49,136 nucleotides of DNA. It comes from Pseudolabrys sp. (GTDB lineage: Bacteria; Pseudomonadota; Alphaproteobacteria; Rhizobiales; Xanthobacteraceae). The notes beneath the pieces were generated by a model. It ran no database searches. It was not told the origin of the DNA and saw only the letters and a list, made by a program, of their open reading frames with translations. The stretch lies in contig JALHRB010000025.1 in NCBI GenBank assembly GCA_022841665.1, positions 1 through 49,136 on the forward strand. The letters run 5' to 3'. This document shows positions 32,048-40,857 of the stretch, piece after piece; the stretch's first letter is position 1, and every line of letters starts with the position of its first letter. The position numbers and the translations under genes were made by a program.

Positions 32048-33115
32048 TCACACCTTGAAGATCTGAGTGTAGCGTGCCTTGATTTCGGCGCTCTGCTTCT
32101 CGACGGCCGCGGCGTCGTCCTTCATGAGCTTGATCTGCGACAACGGCTTGCGGCCGGCCTTTTCCTTGGTAAGCGCATGCGCCGACCGCAGGCCGCCGTG
32201 ATCGATGGCGAGTTGCTGGCACTCGGCCGAGAACATGAAGCTTTGCAGCAGGCGCGCGGCGTTCGGATTCGGCGCCTCCTTGAAGACGGCGTTGGGCCCG
32301 ACGATGAGAGGCGTGCCCTCGCTCGGATAGATGATTTCGACCGGGTTACCCTTCTCCTTGAGCTGGAACATGCCGTATTCGATGCCGTCGACCATGACCG
32401 CGCGTTCGCCGAGCGCCAGCTTCTTCGGCGGATCGGTGGCCGACTGCACCTGCATGATCTTCTGCTTCGCGAGCTTCTCGAAAAACTCCCAGCCGAGATC
32501 GCGTGACGTCTGGAAGGTCGCGGTCAAGATCGTGCCGCTGTAGCTCGGATGCGCCTTGACGATCTTGCCGGTCCATTTGGGGTCGAGCAGGTCGGCGAAG
32601 CTCTTCGGCGCTTCTTCCGCTTTCACCAGGTTGGTGTTGTAGCCCATAGGGCAAAGGAAGACGCGGAAGCTCGCGAAAGTCCCGTCGGCGTCCTTGTGCT
32701 CGGCGGGAAAGTGCTTCGCGACATCCTCCGGCACGAACGGCGCCAGCCAGCCTTGATTCTTCCACACGATGAGATGCGCGGCGTCGGACGAATTGACCAC
32801 GTCGACGGCGCGGATGTTGCTGCCGTATTCCTGGCCGATGCGCTGGAACACGCGCTCGGCGCCGGTACGTTCGACGCGGCAATCGACGCCCGGATACTTA
32901 TCCTTGAACGATTTCGCGATTCGCTCCGCAAGCGGCAGGTCGACGGAGGTGTACCAGACCACCTTGCCTTCCTTCTTGGCCGCCTCGATCAGTTGCGGGG
33001 TGATCGCGCTTGCCGGCGGCGCGGCCGACAGCACCCGCGTGGAGAACGTGGCACCCGCGGCAAGCGCGCCAGAACCGATCAGCAGGTCTCGGCGCGAGAA
33101 CTTGAAGCTCTTCAT
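32048..33115 (-). CDS. Extracellular solute-binding protein, FbpA/AfuA type, Tat signal
   Basis: 355 residues. ATG 33115 is preceded by GGGAGGAAAGG and starts MKSFKFSRRDLLIGSGALAA, a twin-arginine signal (SRRDLL) with cleavage near residue 30-35. The mature part has EGKVVWYTSVDLPLAERIAK, VDVVNSSDAAHLIVWK and FMFSAECQQLAIDHGGLRSAH typical of the class. Relatives bind Fe(III), 2-aminoethylphosphonate, or other anions. It does not show an obvious Tyr-Tyr iron-binding pair near the C terminus, so iron is not assured. Follows the ATPase gene by 65 bases. Confidence 0.87.
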   Translation of the reverse strand: MKSFKFSRRDLLIGSGALAAGATFSTRVLSAAPPASAITPQLIEAAKKEGKVVWYTSVDLPLAERIAKSFKDKYPGVDCRVERTGAERVFQRIGQEYGSNIRAVDVVNSSDAAHLIVWKNQGWLAPFVPEDVAKHFPAEHKDADGTFASFRVFLCPMGYNTNLVKAEEAPKSFADLLDPKWTGKIVKAHPSYSGTILTATFQTSRDLGWEFFEKLAKQKIMQVQSATDPPKKLALGERAVMVDGIEYGMFQLKEKGNPVEIIYPSEGTPLIVGPNAVFKEAPNPNAARLLQSFMFSAECQQLAIDHGGLRSAHALTKEKAGRKPLSQIKLMKDDAAAVEKQSAEIKARYTQIFKV

Positions 33116-33180
33116 CGACCTTTCCTCCCTGATGCGTTTTCTCGTTATTCGTCGTTCGCTTGCTCGCGAATCTAGAAGGC

Positions 33181-34242
33181 TTACCCGGTCAGTGCCCGGC
33201 ACCGGTCCGGCGGCAGACCGAGCCAGACCGCGCTGCCCTGCGGGATACTCTCGGCCGCGGCCGTCACCACGCGCAGTTGCGTGCCGTCCTTGGACTCAAC
33301 CATATAATCCCTACTGCCGCCAAGAAAGACCTGGCGCACCACCGTGGCCGGCACGAGATTGTCGGTATCGCCCGGCTGGCGCAGCGAAATGGCGATGTCG
33401 TGCGGCCGGATCGACACCGGTGTCGACGCGCCGGCCTCGACCTTGGCGCCAACACAGCGCAGCGGCACGCCGGCGAACTCGACGCGGCCGCCGGCGAGCC
33501 CCACCCCCCGGATGACGTTGCTCGAGCCGATGAAGCGCGCGACGAATTCCGAGCTCGGGCGATCGTAAATGTCTTCCGGCGTCCCCGCCTGCTCGATCTT
33601 GCCGGCATTCATCACCGCGATCAGGTCGGCGGTGGTCATCGCTTCCGCCTGGTCGTGGGTGACGTAGACCGTCGTGTAGCGATAGGCGTCGTGCAGCCGG
33701 CGCACCTCGAAGCGCATCTCCTCGCGCAAATTGGCGTCGAGGTTCGACAGCGGCTCGTCGAGCAGCAGCGTTTCCGGCTCCACGATCAGCGCGCGCGCCA
33801 GCGCGACGCGCTGCTGCTGGCCGCCCGACAGTTCGCCGGGATAGCGCTGCGCCAGCGGCGCGAGCTTGGTGGTGGCGAGAATCGCGTCGAGCTTCTTGCC
33901 GATGGTGTCGCGATCCAACTTGCGCAGCTTGAGGCCGTAGACGATGTTCTCGGCCACCGTCATGTGCGGCCACAGCGCATAGCTCTGGAAGATCATCGAC
34001 ATGTTGCGCCGCTCAGGCGGCACGGTATTGGCCGGCGAGGAGATCAGCCGCTCGCCGACGCGAATCTCGCCTTCGCTCGGCTCGACGAAGCCGGCGATCA
34101 GCCGCAGCGTCGTGGTCTTGCCGCAGCCGGACGGTCCCAGCAGGCAGACCAGATGGCCGTGCTCGATGGTGAGCGACACGCGGTCCACCACGGCGGCTTC
34201 GCCATAGCGCTTGGTAAGGCCTCGCAATTCGACCGCCGCCAC
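33181..34242 (-). CDS. ABC transporter ATP-binding protein, FbpC/PotA type
   Basis: 353 residues. Walker A GPSGCGKTT (36-44), Q-loop Gln86, signature LSGGQQQ (138-144), Walker B LLLDE (159-163), H-loop in YVTHDQAEA, and a C-terminal TOBE domain (about 240-353) as in MalK/PotA/FbpC. A longer frame starts at 34290, but GGGGAGG seven bases before GTG 34242 fixes the start and gives the family N terminus. First gene of an ATPase, binding protein, permease, MmgE/PrpD operon. The ATPase-first order is less common than binding-protein-first. Confidence 0.9.
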   Translation of the reverse strand: MAAVELRGLTKRYGEAAVVDRVSLTIEHGHLVCLLGPSGCGKTTTLRLIAGFVEPSEGEIRVGERLISSPANTVPPERRNMSMIFQSYALWPHMTVAENIVYGLKLRKLDRDTIGKKLDAILATTKLAPLAQRYPGELSGGQQQRVALARALIVEPETLLLDEPLSNLDANLREEMRFEVRRLHDAYRYTTVYVTHDQAEAMTTADLIAVMNAGKIEQAGTPEDIYDRPSSEFVARFIGSSNVIRGVGLAGGRVEFAGVPLRCVGAKVEAGASTPVSIRPHDIAISLRQPGDTDNLVPATVVRQVFLGGSRDYMVESKDGTQLRVVTAAAESIPQGSAVWLGLPPDRCRALTG

Positions 34243-34342
34243 GCAGCATCCTCCCCTTGTGCACCGGCCGCTTGGCGCGGCTCTTGGCACTTCTATATCA
34301 ACACCGCGGGTGCCGTTTGCTTCGGCGCCGCGTAAATTGTTC

Positions 34343-35143
34343 TTACGACCCCGTGAAATTCGGCTTGCGCTTCTCCATGAAGGCCGTGCGGCCTTCGATA
34401 TAGTCCTTCGAGGCGAAGCACTGCGCCACCAGGTCCTCGCATTTCTTGAGGTCGCGCTGGGACTCGGGCTTCACCGTCTGGCCGACGATGAACTTGACCG
34501 AGTCGACGGTGAGCGGCGCGTTGCCGCTGATCGTCTCGGCATAGGTCTTCACATAGCCCTCGACCTCGCCGTCCGGCAGCACGCGGTTGACCAGGCCCAT
34601 GACCTGCGCCTCGGCGGCGGTGAACTGGCGCGCGGTGAAGAAGATTTCCTTGGCGAAAGACGGCCCGACCAAGTCCACCAGCTTCTTGATGCCGCTGTAG
34701 CCGTAGCCCAGCCCGAGCTTGGCGGCCGGCACGCCGAACTTGGAATTGTCCGAGCAGATGCGCAGGTCGCAGCACAGCGCCAGGCCGACGCCGCCGCCGA
34801 TGCAATAGCCGCGGATCATGGCGATGGTCGGCTTCGGGAATTCGTAGACCGCAGTGTTGGCCTTATCGACCGCGACATTGTAGCGGTCGATCGCCTCCTT
34901 GCTGGAGCGCTCGCTTTCGAACTTGGAGATGTCGGCGCCCGACACGAAGGCCTTGCCGCCGGCGCCGGTGAGCACGACGACACGCACCGCGCTGTCGGCG
35001 GCGAAGTCGGCGAGGTAGCCGTTCAGCGCCTCCCACATTTCCAGCGACATCGCGTTATGCCGCTCGGGATTGTTGAACGTCAAATATCCGACGCCGCCCT
35101 CCTTGCGGGCCAGCATCTTGTCGGTCTTGGTCATCACATTCAT
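34343..35143 (-). CDS. Enoyl-CoA hydratase/isomerase (crotonase) family protein
   Basis: 266 residues. Crotonase fold with oxyanion-hole segments AFVSGADISKFE (66-77) and GYCIGGGVGLALCCDLRI (112-129). In FGVPAAKLGLGYG the first catalytic Glu of classical hydratases is replaced by Ala140, while Glu166 (AKEIFFTARQF) at the second position is kept. This points to an isomerase, a decarboxylase or a hydratase of another acyl-CoA. ATG 35143 has GAGGACG upstream. It lies 25 bases after the CaiB/BaiF gene and so probably acts on a CoA ester made by it. Confidence 0.86.
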   Translation of the reverse strand: MNVMTKTDKMLARKEGGVGYLTFNNPERHNAMSLEMWEALNGYLADFAADSAVRVVVLTGAGGKAFVSGADISKFESERSSKEAIDRYNVAVDKANTAVYEFPKPTIAMIRGYCIGGGVGLALCCDLRICSDNSKFGVPAAKLGLGYGYSGIKKLVDLVGPSFAKEIFFTARQFTAAEAQVMGLVNRVLPDGEVEGYVKTYAETISGNAPLTVDSVKFIVGQTVKPESQRDLKKCEDLVAQCFASKDYIEGRTAFMEKRKPNFTGS

Positions 35144-35168
35144 TGCCAACGTCCTCTTCTGACGCGCA

Positions 35169-36362
35169 TCAGACCGCTTTGGCGGCATGCAGCGCGACGA
35201 TTTCATTGTCGGCGAAGCCGAATTCCTTGAGCACCTCGTCGGTGTGCTGGCCCTGCGCCGGCGGCGTCGCGACGATCTTGCTCGGCGTGCGCGAGAGCGC
35301 GACCGGCTGGCCGACGAAGACCTGATCGCTGCCGTCCGCCCGCTTGGCAGCCTGCGCAATACCAAGGTGCTTCACCTGCTCGTCGGCGAAAACCTGGTCG
35401 ATGGAATAGATCGGCCCGCAGGGTACGCCGGTGGTGTTGAACTTGTCGATCCACTCGGCGCTGGTCTTGTGCACCGTCTTCGCCTCGATCGCGGCATTGA
35501 TGGCGTCGCGGTTCTTCGAGCGCAGCGCGCCGGTCTTGTAGTCGGGATGCGCGATCAGCTCGGGCGCCTCGATCGCGTTGCACAGGCGCTCCCACATCAC
35601 CTGTCCGGTGGAGGCGATGTTGATGTGGCCGTCCTTGGTCTTGAACACGCCGGTCGGGATGCTGGTCGGGTGATTGTTGCCGGCCTGCTTGGCGACTTCC
35701 TTCATCTGCAGCCAGCGCGCGGCCTGGAAGTCGAGCATGAATATCTGCGCCTGCAGCAGCGAGGTGTTGACCCACTGCCCTTCGCCCGACACCTCGCGCT
35801 CCAGGAGCGCGGTCAGGATGCCCATGGCACAGAACAGGCCGGCGGTGAGGTCGGCGATCGGGATGCCGACGCGCACCGGGCCTTGCCCCGGCAGGCCGGT
35901 GATCGACATCAGCCCGCCCATGCCCTGCGCGATCTGGTCGAAGCCGGGCCGGTCGCGATACGGGCCATCCTGACCGAAGCCGGAGATCGAGCCGAGCACG
36001 ATGCGCTTGTTGATCTTCCTCAGGCTCTGGTAATCGATGCCGAGCCGGTCCTTTACGTCCGGGCGGAAATTCTCCACCACCACGTCGGCCTTCTCGACCA
36101 TGCGCCTGAAGGCGGCGATGCCGTCCGGCGACTTCAGGTCGAGCGTGATGCTGCGCTTGTTACGGTGCAGGTTCTGGAAGTCCGCGTTCTCGCGCGGGCC
36201 GCCCGGCCCCTCGCCCTTCTCCAGATGCGGCGGCGTCTCTATCTTGATGACATTGGCGCCCCAGTCGGCCAGTTGGCGCACGCAGGTCGGCCCGGAGCGC
36301 ACGCGCGTCAGGTCGAGGACGGTGAAGCGGGAAAGGGCCTGGGAAGCCCTGGGCAACGGCAT
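35169..36362 (-). CDS. CaiB/BaiF family CoA-transferase
   Basis: 397 residues, class III CoA-transferase. LDLTRVRSGPTCVRQLADWG (16-35) starts the large domain; the nucleophilic Asp is Asp171 in GIPIADLTAG, and ISGFGQDGPYRDRPGFDQIA (126-145) is the family signature. It moves CoA from a donor such as succinyl-CoA to a carboxylic acid, activating it for the crotonase encoded just downstream. No strong ribosome-binding site is visible. The acid is not known; carnitine, formate/oxalate, mesaconate and benzylsuccinate relatives share this level of similarity. Confidence 0.88.
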   Translation of the reverse strand: MPLPRASQALSRFTVLDLTRVRSGPTCVRQLADWGANVIKIETPPHLEKGEGPGGPRENADFQNLHRNKRSITLDLKSPDGIAAFRRMVEKADVVVENFRPDVKDRLGIDYQSLRKINKRIVLGSISGFGQDGPYRDRPGFDQIAQGMGGLMSITGLPGQGPVRVGIPIADLTAGLFCAMGILTALLEREVSGEGQWVNTSLLQAQIFMLDFQAARWLQMKEVAKQAGNNHPTSIPTGVFKTKDGHINIASTGQVMWERLCNAIEAPELIAHPDYKTGALRSKNRDAINAAIEAKTVHKTSAEWIDKFNTTGVPCGPIYSIDQVFADEQVKHLGIAQAAKRADGSDQVFVGQPVALSRTPSKIVATPPAQGQHTDEVLKEFGFADNEIVALHAAKAV

Positions 36363-36727
36363 TTAGCGGCTCCGGCGTACGATTTTCGGCCTAAATTCAA
36401 TAAGGCGCCGACAATCCCCGATCTGTCCGGCCTTGTCCATCGGCCCGAAATCGACCCGTCCATGCACTTTATTCATCATTTCGAGGCATGGAGGGTTCAG
36501 GCGCCTTGAAAAGAACACCGGCGCCTGCCATATGACCCCTGCGGATGAAAGACCCGGATTCGGGTTTGCGGGCTGCGTGCACGAATTTCATCGATACGAA
36601 TTTCGCCCCGCCTCTTCCGTATCTCCAAACTGACGACAACCCTGGCCACGCGGGATGTCTTAAAGCCCCGCGATTCCGCCGCCCGCATCCGTGGGACGGC
36701 CGCTTCGCCGTATAAGAAAGACACGTT
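36363..36727 (+). promoter_or_regulatory. 365-base gene-free region, probable long leader of the RhlE-type helicase
   Basis: No gene is visible. It contains a perfect hairpin CAGGCGCC (36498-36505) with GGCGCCTG (36520-36527) and pyrimidine-rich stretches. It serves as the divergent promoter region for the CaiB gene and the helicase. A long structured 5' leader would fit cold-inducible helicase genes, but no cold-box can be assigned. Confidence 0.35.
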
Positions 36728-38167
36728 TTGACTTCATTTAACGACTTCGGCCTCGCAGAGCCGATCCTTCGCGCCCTTGCCGAAGAGAAATACGTCACCC
36801 CCACGCCGATCCAGAGCCAGACCGTCCCGATCGCCCTGCAGGCGCGCGACGTCATCGGCATCGCGCAGACCGGCACCGGCAAGACCGCGGCTTTCGCGCT
36901 GCCGATCCTCAATCACCTGTTCAACAAGCGCATGCGTCCCGCACAGCGGTCCTGCCGCGTGCTGGTGCTGTCGCCGACGCGCGAATTGTCCGGCCAGATC
37001 GCCGACAGCTTCCGCGCCTACGGCCGCCATATCCGCCCGCTCGCGATCGAGCTCGCCATCGGCGGCGTGCCGATCAACCGGCAGGTGCGCGCGCTGTCCC
37101 GCGGCGTCGAGGTGCTGGTGGCAACGCCGGGCCGCCTGCTCGACCTCGTCAACCAGCGCGCCGTGAGCCTCAATCAGATCGAGGTTCTGGTGCTGGACGA
37201 AGCCGACCGCATGCTGGACATGGGCTTCATCCACGACATCAAGCGCATCGTCGCCATGCTGCCGAAAGAACGGCAGACTCTGTTCTTCTCGGCCACCATG
37301 CCGCAGGAGATCACCCGCCTCGCGGATGCGATGCTGCGCGACCCCGCCCGCGTGGCGGTGACCCCGCAGGCCTCGACCGTCGACCGTATCGAACAGCGCG
37401 TCATTCACATCGACAAGGCCGGCAAGGCCTCGCTGCTGGTCGAGGTGCTCAAGACCGAAAAGACCGACCGCGTGCTGGTGTTCACCCGCACCAAGCACGG
37501 CGCCGACAAGGTCGTCCGCGCTTTGCAGAAGTCCGGCTTCGCCGCCGAGGCGATCCACGGCAACAAGTCGCAGAACCAGCGCGAGCGCGTGCTCGCCGAC
37601 TTCCGTAACGGCAAGCTGCGCACGCTGATCGCGACCGACATTGCCGCCCGCGGCATCGACGTCGACGGCGTCAGCCACGTCGTGAACTACGATCTGCCGA
37701 ACATTCCGGAAAGCTATGTCCACCGCATCGGCCGCACCGCGCGCGCCGGCGCCGACGGCATCGCCATCTCGTTCTGCGACCACGAGGAGCGCTCCTTCCT
37801 GCGCGACATCGAGCGGCTGATCCGCATCACCATCCCCTCGACCGACCGCCGGACCGGCGAACGGCCGCGGCCCGAAGCGGCCGAAGGCCACCATGCCGCG
37901 CACCGGCAGAACGGCCGCCCGCATCACCGCGGCAATAACCTGCCGCGCGGCCACAAAGGTGGCGGCCATAATGGCGGCCACCAGGGGCGGCCGAACCGGG
38001 GCAACCACCCGGGCGGCGGTCGCAACGCCGGCGCCCACAAGGGCGGCCACCAGGGCGCCCGCCCGGAAGCCGTCGCGCAGGGCGAGCCAACCGGCCTCGG
38101 AAATGTTACATTCATGCAGCGCCCGAATGGTCCGCGCCGCCACGCCGGCCATCGCGCGCCCCGTTGA
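36728..38167 (+). CDS. rhlE: DEAD-box RNA helicase, RhlE type
   Basis: 479 residues. Q motif FNDFGLAEPIL with PTPIQSQ, motif I AQTGTGKT (46-53), PTRELSGQ, TPGR, DEAD (157-160), SAT (188-190), ATDIAARG and HRIGRTAR (332-339). The C-terminal tail (about 378-479) is a His/Gly/Asn/Arg-rich low-complexity region (GGHNGGHQGRPNRG and similar), typical for RNA-binding, condensate-prone tails. It unwinds RNA in ribosome assembly or decay. TTG start at 36728, with AAGAAAG upstream. An IF-1 paralogue follows after 18 bases. Confidence 0.92.
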   Translation: MTSFNDFGLAEPILRALAEEKYVTPTPIQSQTVPIALQARDVIGIAQTGTGKTAAFALPILNHLFNKRMRPAQRSCRVLVLSPTRELSGQIADSFRAYGRHIRPLAIELAIGGVPINRQVRALSRGVEVLVATPGRLLDLVNQRAVSLNQIEVLVLDEADRMLDMGFIHDIKRIVAMLPKERQTLFFSATMPQEITRLADAMLRDPARVAVTPQASTVDRIEQRVIHIDKAGKASLLVEVLKTEKTDRVLVFTRTKHGADKVVRALQKSGFAAEAIHGNKSQNQRERVLADFRNGKLRTLIATDIAARGIDVDGVSHVVNYDLPNIPESYVHRIGRTARAGADGIAISFCDHEERSFLRDIERLIRITIPSTDRRTGERPRPEAAEGHHAAHRQNGRPHHRGNNLPRGHKGGGHNGGHQGRPNRGNHPGGGRNAGAHKGGHQGARPEAVAQGEPTGLGNVTFMQRPNGPRRHAGHRAPR

Positions 38168-38185
38168 GCAACCGGAGACGACTGA

Positions 38186-38461
38186 ATGGCGAAGGAAGAA
38201 CTGCTGGAGTTCGACGGCACGGTGACCGAGGTGCTGCCGGACGGCAATTTCCGCGTGAAGCTCGATAACGAGCACGAAGTGCTGGCTTACACCGCGGGCA
38301 AGATGCGCAAGTTCCGCATCCGCACCGGCGTCGGCGACCGGGTAATCGTGGAAATGTCGCCCTACGACTTGCAGCGCGGACGTATCAGCTTCCGCCACAA
38401 GGGCGATGCGCCGGCCCCGGCTCCGCAGCAACGCCGCCCGAACTTCCGCGGGCGCCGCTAG
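38186..38461 (+). CDS. infA: Translation initiation factor IF-1 paralogue with basic C-terminal extension
   Basis: 91 residues against about 72 for standard IF-1. The S1/OB fold matches well: [20 protein letters not shown], then [20 protein letters not shown] and a [13 protein letters not shown] end. The extra tail (about 73-91, [16 protein letters not shown]) is Pro/Arg-rich. It binds the 30S A site with IF-2 and IF-3. Being in one operon with a DEAD-box helicase suggests a role in translation under cold or structured-mRNA stress; alphaproteobacteria often have more than one IF-1 gene. GGAG nine bases upstream supports the start. Confidence 0.88.
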   Translation: MAKEELLEFDGTVTEVLPDGNFRVKLDNEHEVLAYTAGKMRKFRIRTGVGDRVIVEMSPYDLQRGRISFRHKGDAPAPAPQQRRPNFRGRR

Positions 38462-38470
38462 ACCTATCCG

Positions 38471-38502
38471 AACCCGGCCGCACTGGCCGGGTTCGTGCTT
38501 TT
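38471..38502 (+). terminator. Rho-independent terminator after the IF-1 gene
   Basis: AACCCGGCC (38471-38479) pairs perfectly with GGCCGGGTT (38485-38493) around GCACT, followed by CGTGCTTTTC. Confidence 0.8.
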
Positions 38503-38538
38503 CGGGGGGCACGCGCAGCCAACAGGAGCGGTCGTGCC

Positions 38539-40020
38539 ATGAAGGCCTCTCACCTCCTCCGTCTCGCGCTGGCGATTGTCATCGCCGGCACTATCGGCGT
38601 CGCCGCGCAGGACGCGCCCGACAAGGCCGAGCAGCATCAGGCCGGCAAAGGCATCCTGCGGCTGCTGCCGTCCGATGCCGTCACCGAACACACGGTCGAT
38701 ACGGCCAAAGGCAAGCTCGCCTACACGGCGACCGCCGGCACGCTCGCGTTCTACGACGGCTCCGGCGAGCAGAGCGCGGCGGTGTTCTACACCGCCTACG
38801 TCGCCAAGGGCGGACCCGCCAACCGGCCCGTGACCTTCGCGTTCAACGGCGGGCCGGGCGCAGCTTCCGCCTTCCTGCATCTCGGCCTGGTCGGTCCGCG
38901 CATTCTCGATTTTGGCCCGGCGGTCGACGCCGCCACCGCGACGCTGCGCGACAATCCCGACACCTGGCTCGCCTTCACCGACCTGGTGCTGATCGACCCG
39001 GTCGGCACCGGCTGGAGCCGCGCGGCCAAAAGCGACGACGCCAAGAACTTCTGGAGCGTGCGCGCCGACGCCGACGCCATGGCGAAGGCCGTCGCGCTCT
39101 ACGTCGCCAGGAACAACCGCAGCGGCTCGCCGAAGTATCTGCTGGGCGAAAGTTATGGCGGCTTCCGCGCCGCCAAGACGGCGCGCGCGCTGCAACGCGA
39201 CCAGGGCATCGTGATCAACGGCATCGTGATGCTGTCGCCGTTTCTGGAAGGCTGGCTGACATTCGGCGACAGCGCCTCGGCGCTGCGCGCCGCGCTCGAA
39301 TTGCCGTCGCTGGCCGCCGCCAATCTCGAGCGCAAAAACGCATTCAGCCGTGAGGCGCTGGCGGCGGCGGAGAAGTTCGCGCTCACCGACTATCTGACGA
39401 CTTTGGCCGGGCCGCCGCCGCAAGGCGATGCGGCGCGCTCCTTCTACGCGCGCGTGGCGCAGATCTCCGGCCTGCCCGAGGACGTGGTCAGGCGTGAGCG
39501 CGGATTCGTGACCGACGCCTACATCAAGAGCCTGCGCGATGGAAAAGTCGTCAGCCGCTACGACGCGACCTTCGCGGTCGACGATCCGTTTCCCGAGCAG
39601 CGCGGCCCGCGCGGCCCGGACCCGATCCTCGACGGCGTGACGCGCGCCTATGGCGGCGCGATGGCGTCCTATGCGCGCAACGAACTCGGTTTCAAGACCG
39701 AGATAACGTACACGCTGCTCGCCGGCGACGTCACCGGCCGCTGGGATTGGCAAGGCGGCCGCGGCCAGGCCGGCGTCGAGAGCGACCTGCGCGTGCTGCT
39801 CTCGTTCAGTCCGTCGTTCAGGCTGCTGGTCGCGCATGGTTACGCGGACCTGGTCACGCCCTACGCCATGTCGCGCTACGTGCTCGACCACCTGCCGCCG
39901 AGCGATCCGCCCGGCCGCGCGCAGCTCAAGCTCTACCGCGGCGGGCACATGTTCTATATCGACGCGCAGTCCCGCAAAGCATTCGGTGTGGATGCGGCAG
40001 CGTTTTATCGCGGCGAATAG
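38539..40020 (+). CDS. Secreted serine carboxypeptidase-like protein (peptidase family S10)
   Basis: 493 residues. Signal peptide about 1-23 (ALAIVIAGTIGVAAQ). Alpha/beta-hydrolase fold of S10: AFNGGPGAASAFLHLGLVGP (101-120) forms the oxyanion/substrate site, nucleophile Ser205 in LLGESYGGFR, Asp437 in VAHGYADLVTP and His470 in RGGHMFY complete the triad. It should act on peptide C termini or on acyl esters in the periplasm. AGGAG precedes the ATG by about ten bases. Isolated between a terminator upstream and a convergent regulator gene. Confidence 0.88.
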   Translation: MKASHLLRLALAIVIAGTIGVAAQDAPDKAEQHQAGKGILRLLPSDAVTEHTVDTAKGKLAYTATAGTLAFYDGSGEQSAAVFYTAYVAKGGPANRPVTFAFNGGPGAASAFLHLGLVGPRILDFGPAVDAATATLRDNPDTWLAFTDLVLIDPVGTGWSRAAKSDDAKNFWSVRADADAMAKAVALYVARNNRSGSPKYLLGESYGGFRAAKTARALQRDQGIVINGIVMLSPFLEGWLTFGDSASALRAALELPSLAAANLERKNAFSREALAAAEKFALTDYLTTLAGPPPQGDAARSFYARVAQISGLPEDVVRRERGFVTDAYIKSLRDGKVVSRYDATFAVDDPFPEQRGPRGPDPILDGVTRAYGGAMASYARNELGFKTEITYTLLAGDVTGRWDWQGGRGQAGVESDLRVLLSFSPSFRLLVAHGYADLVTPYAMSRYVLDHLPPSDPPGRAQLKLYRGGHMFYIDAQSRKAFGVDAAAFYRGE

Positions 40021-40063
40021 TCCATCCGGCGCATCATTTTCGAGCGCCGGTATGCGCGCGGGA

Positions 40064-40081
40064 TGGCCGCGCTAGCGGCCA
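40064..40081. terminator. Hairpin between convergent genes
   Basis: TGGCCGC-GCTA-GCGGCCA is a perfect 7-bp stem in the 72-base gap between the S10 peptidase and the Crp/Fnr gene. There is no T-run. Confidence 0.35.
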
Positions 40082-40092
40082 AGACCCCACGA

Positions 40093-40857
40093 TCAGCGCA
40101 TATTGGCGACGCGCCGGAAGCCCGCGAGGTCGAGGATCGACAGCGACCGTTCGCTGATCTTGATCAGCCCGCTGCGGCGGAATTCCGAAAGCACCTTGCT
40201 CACGTGCACCGGCGTAAGGCCCGTGGCGTCGGCGATGTGGTGCTGGCGCAGCGGAAACTCGACCTCCATGGGATTGCCGCGCACCATGTCGCGCTTGCGC
40301 AGCCGGTCGACCAGATTCAGGATGAGCCGCGCGATGCGCTCGTCGGCGGTGCGCCGGCCGAGATCGACGATGAGCTGGTCGGCCCGCGATTTCTCATCGA
40401 TCCAAGCCTTTGAAAGCTTTTCCATCAGGTTAGGGTGGGCAAACAGGAGCTGCCTCAACTCCGTGCGTTTGAAGGTGCGGTAGCGGACCTCGGTGATCGC
40501 CTCGACGAGGCAGTGCGGACGGGGCTCGAACAGCAGCGCCGTCGACACGATGTCGCCCGGCAGCAGGAAGGACAGGATCTGCCGGCTGCCGTCAGACAGC
40601 ATGACGATCGACGCCGCCCATCCGCTACAAATGATAGGGACGGCGTCGTGCAGGTCCTGCTCGCGGCAGATGGTGCGGCGCGCCGGGGCCGTGTGTTCGG
40701 TCTGGTTGACAGGCAGCGGCTTCGAGCCGGGGCATGCCCATGTCGCCTCGCAAGCCGCCTGGCACAAACTCAGTTCGTAGGCAGGACAGGCTTCACAGTA
40801 AAGTTGGGCGGGTACGGTACTTGCTTGCATCTTCTTCAAAGCTAACTGCGCATTCAT
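40093..40857 (-). CDS. Crp/Fnr-family transcriptional regulator with N-terminal Cys cluster
   Basis: 254 residues from ATG 40857 (40830 and 40923 are in-frame alternatives). It has a cNMP-like sensor domain (about 50-165, with IVMLSDGSRQILSFLLPGDI) and a winged helix at the C terminus with recognition helix HIADATGLTPVHVSKVLSEF. The N terminus holds five cysteines (21, 24, 32, 36, 42) in YCEACPAYELSLCQAAC and ACPG, with further cysteines in TICRE and IICSG. This resembles an FNR-type Fe-S or redox sensor, though spacing differs from E. coli FNR. The gene is convergent with the peptidase and precedes the AT-rich region in front of the motility genes. Confidence 0.83.
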   Translation of the reverse strand: MNAQLALKKMQASTVPAQLYCEACPAYELSLCQAACEATWACPGSKPLPVNQTEHTAPARRTICREQDLHDAVPIICSGWAASIVMLSDGSRQILSFLLPGDIVSTALLFEPRPHCLVEAITEVRYRTFKRTELRQLLFAHPNLMEKLSKAWIDEKSRADQLIVDLGRRTADERIARLILNLVDRLRKRDMVRGNPMEVEFPLRQHHIADATGLTPVHVSKVLSEFRRSGLIKISERSLSILDLAGFRRVANMR

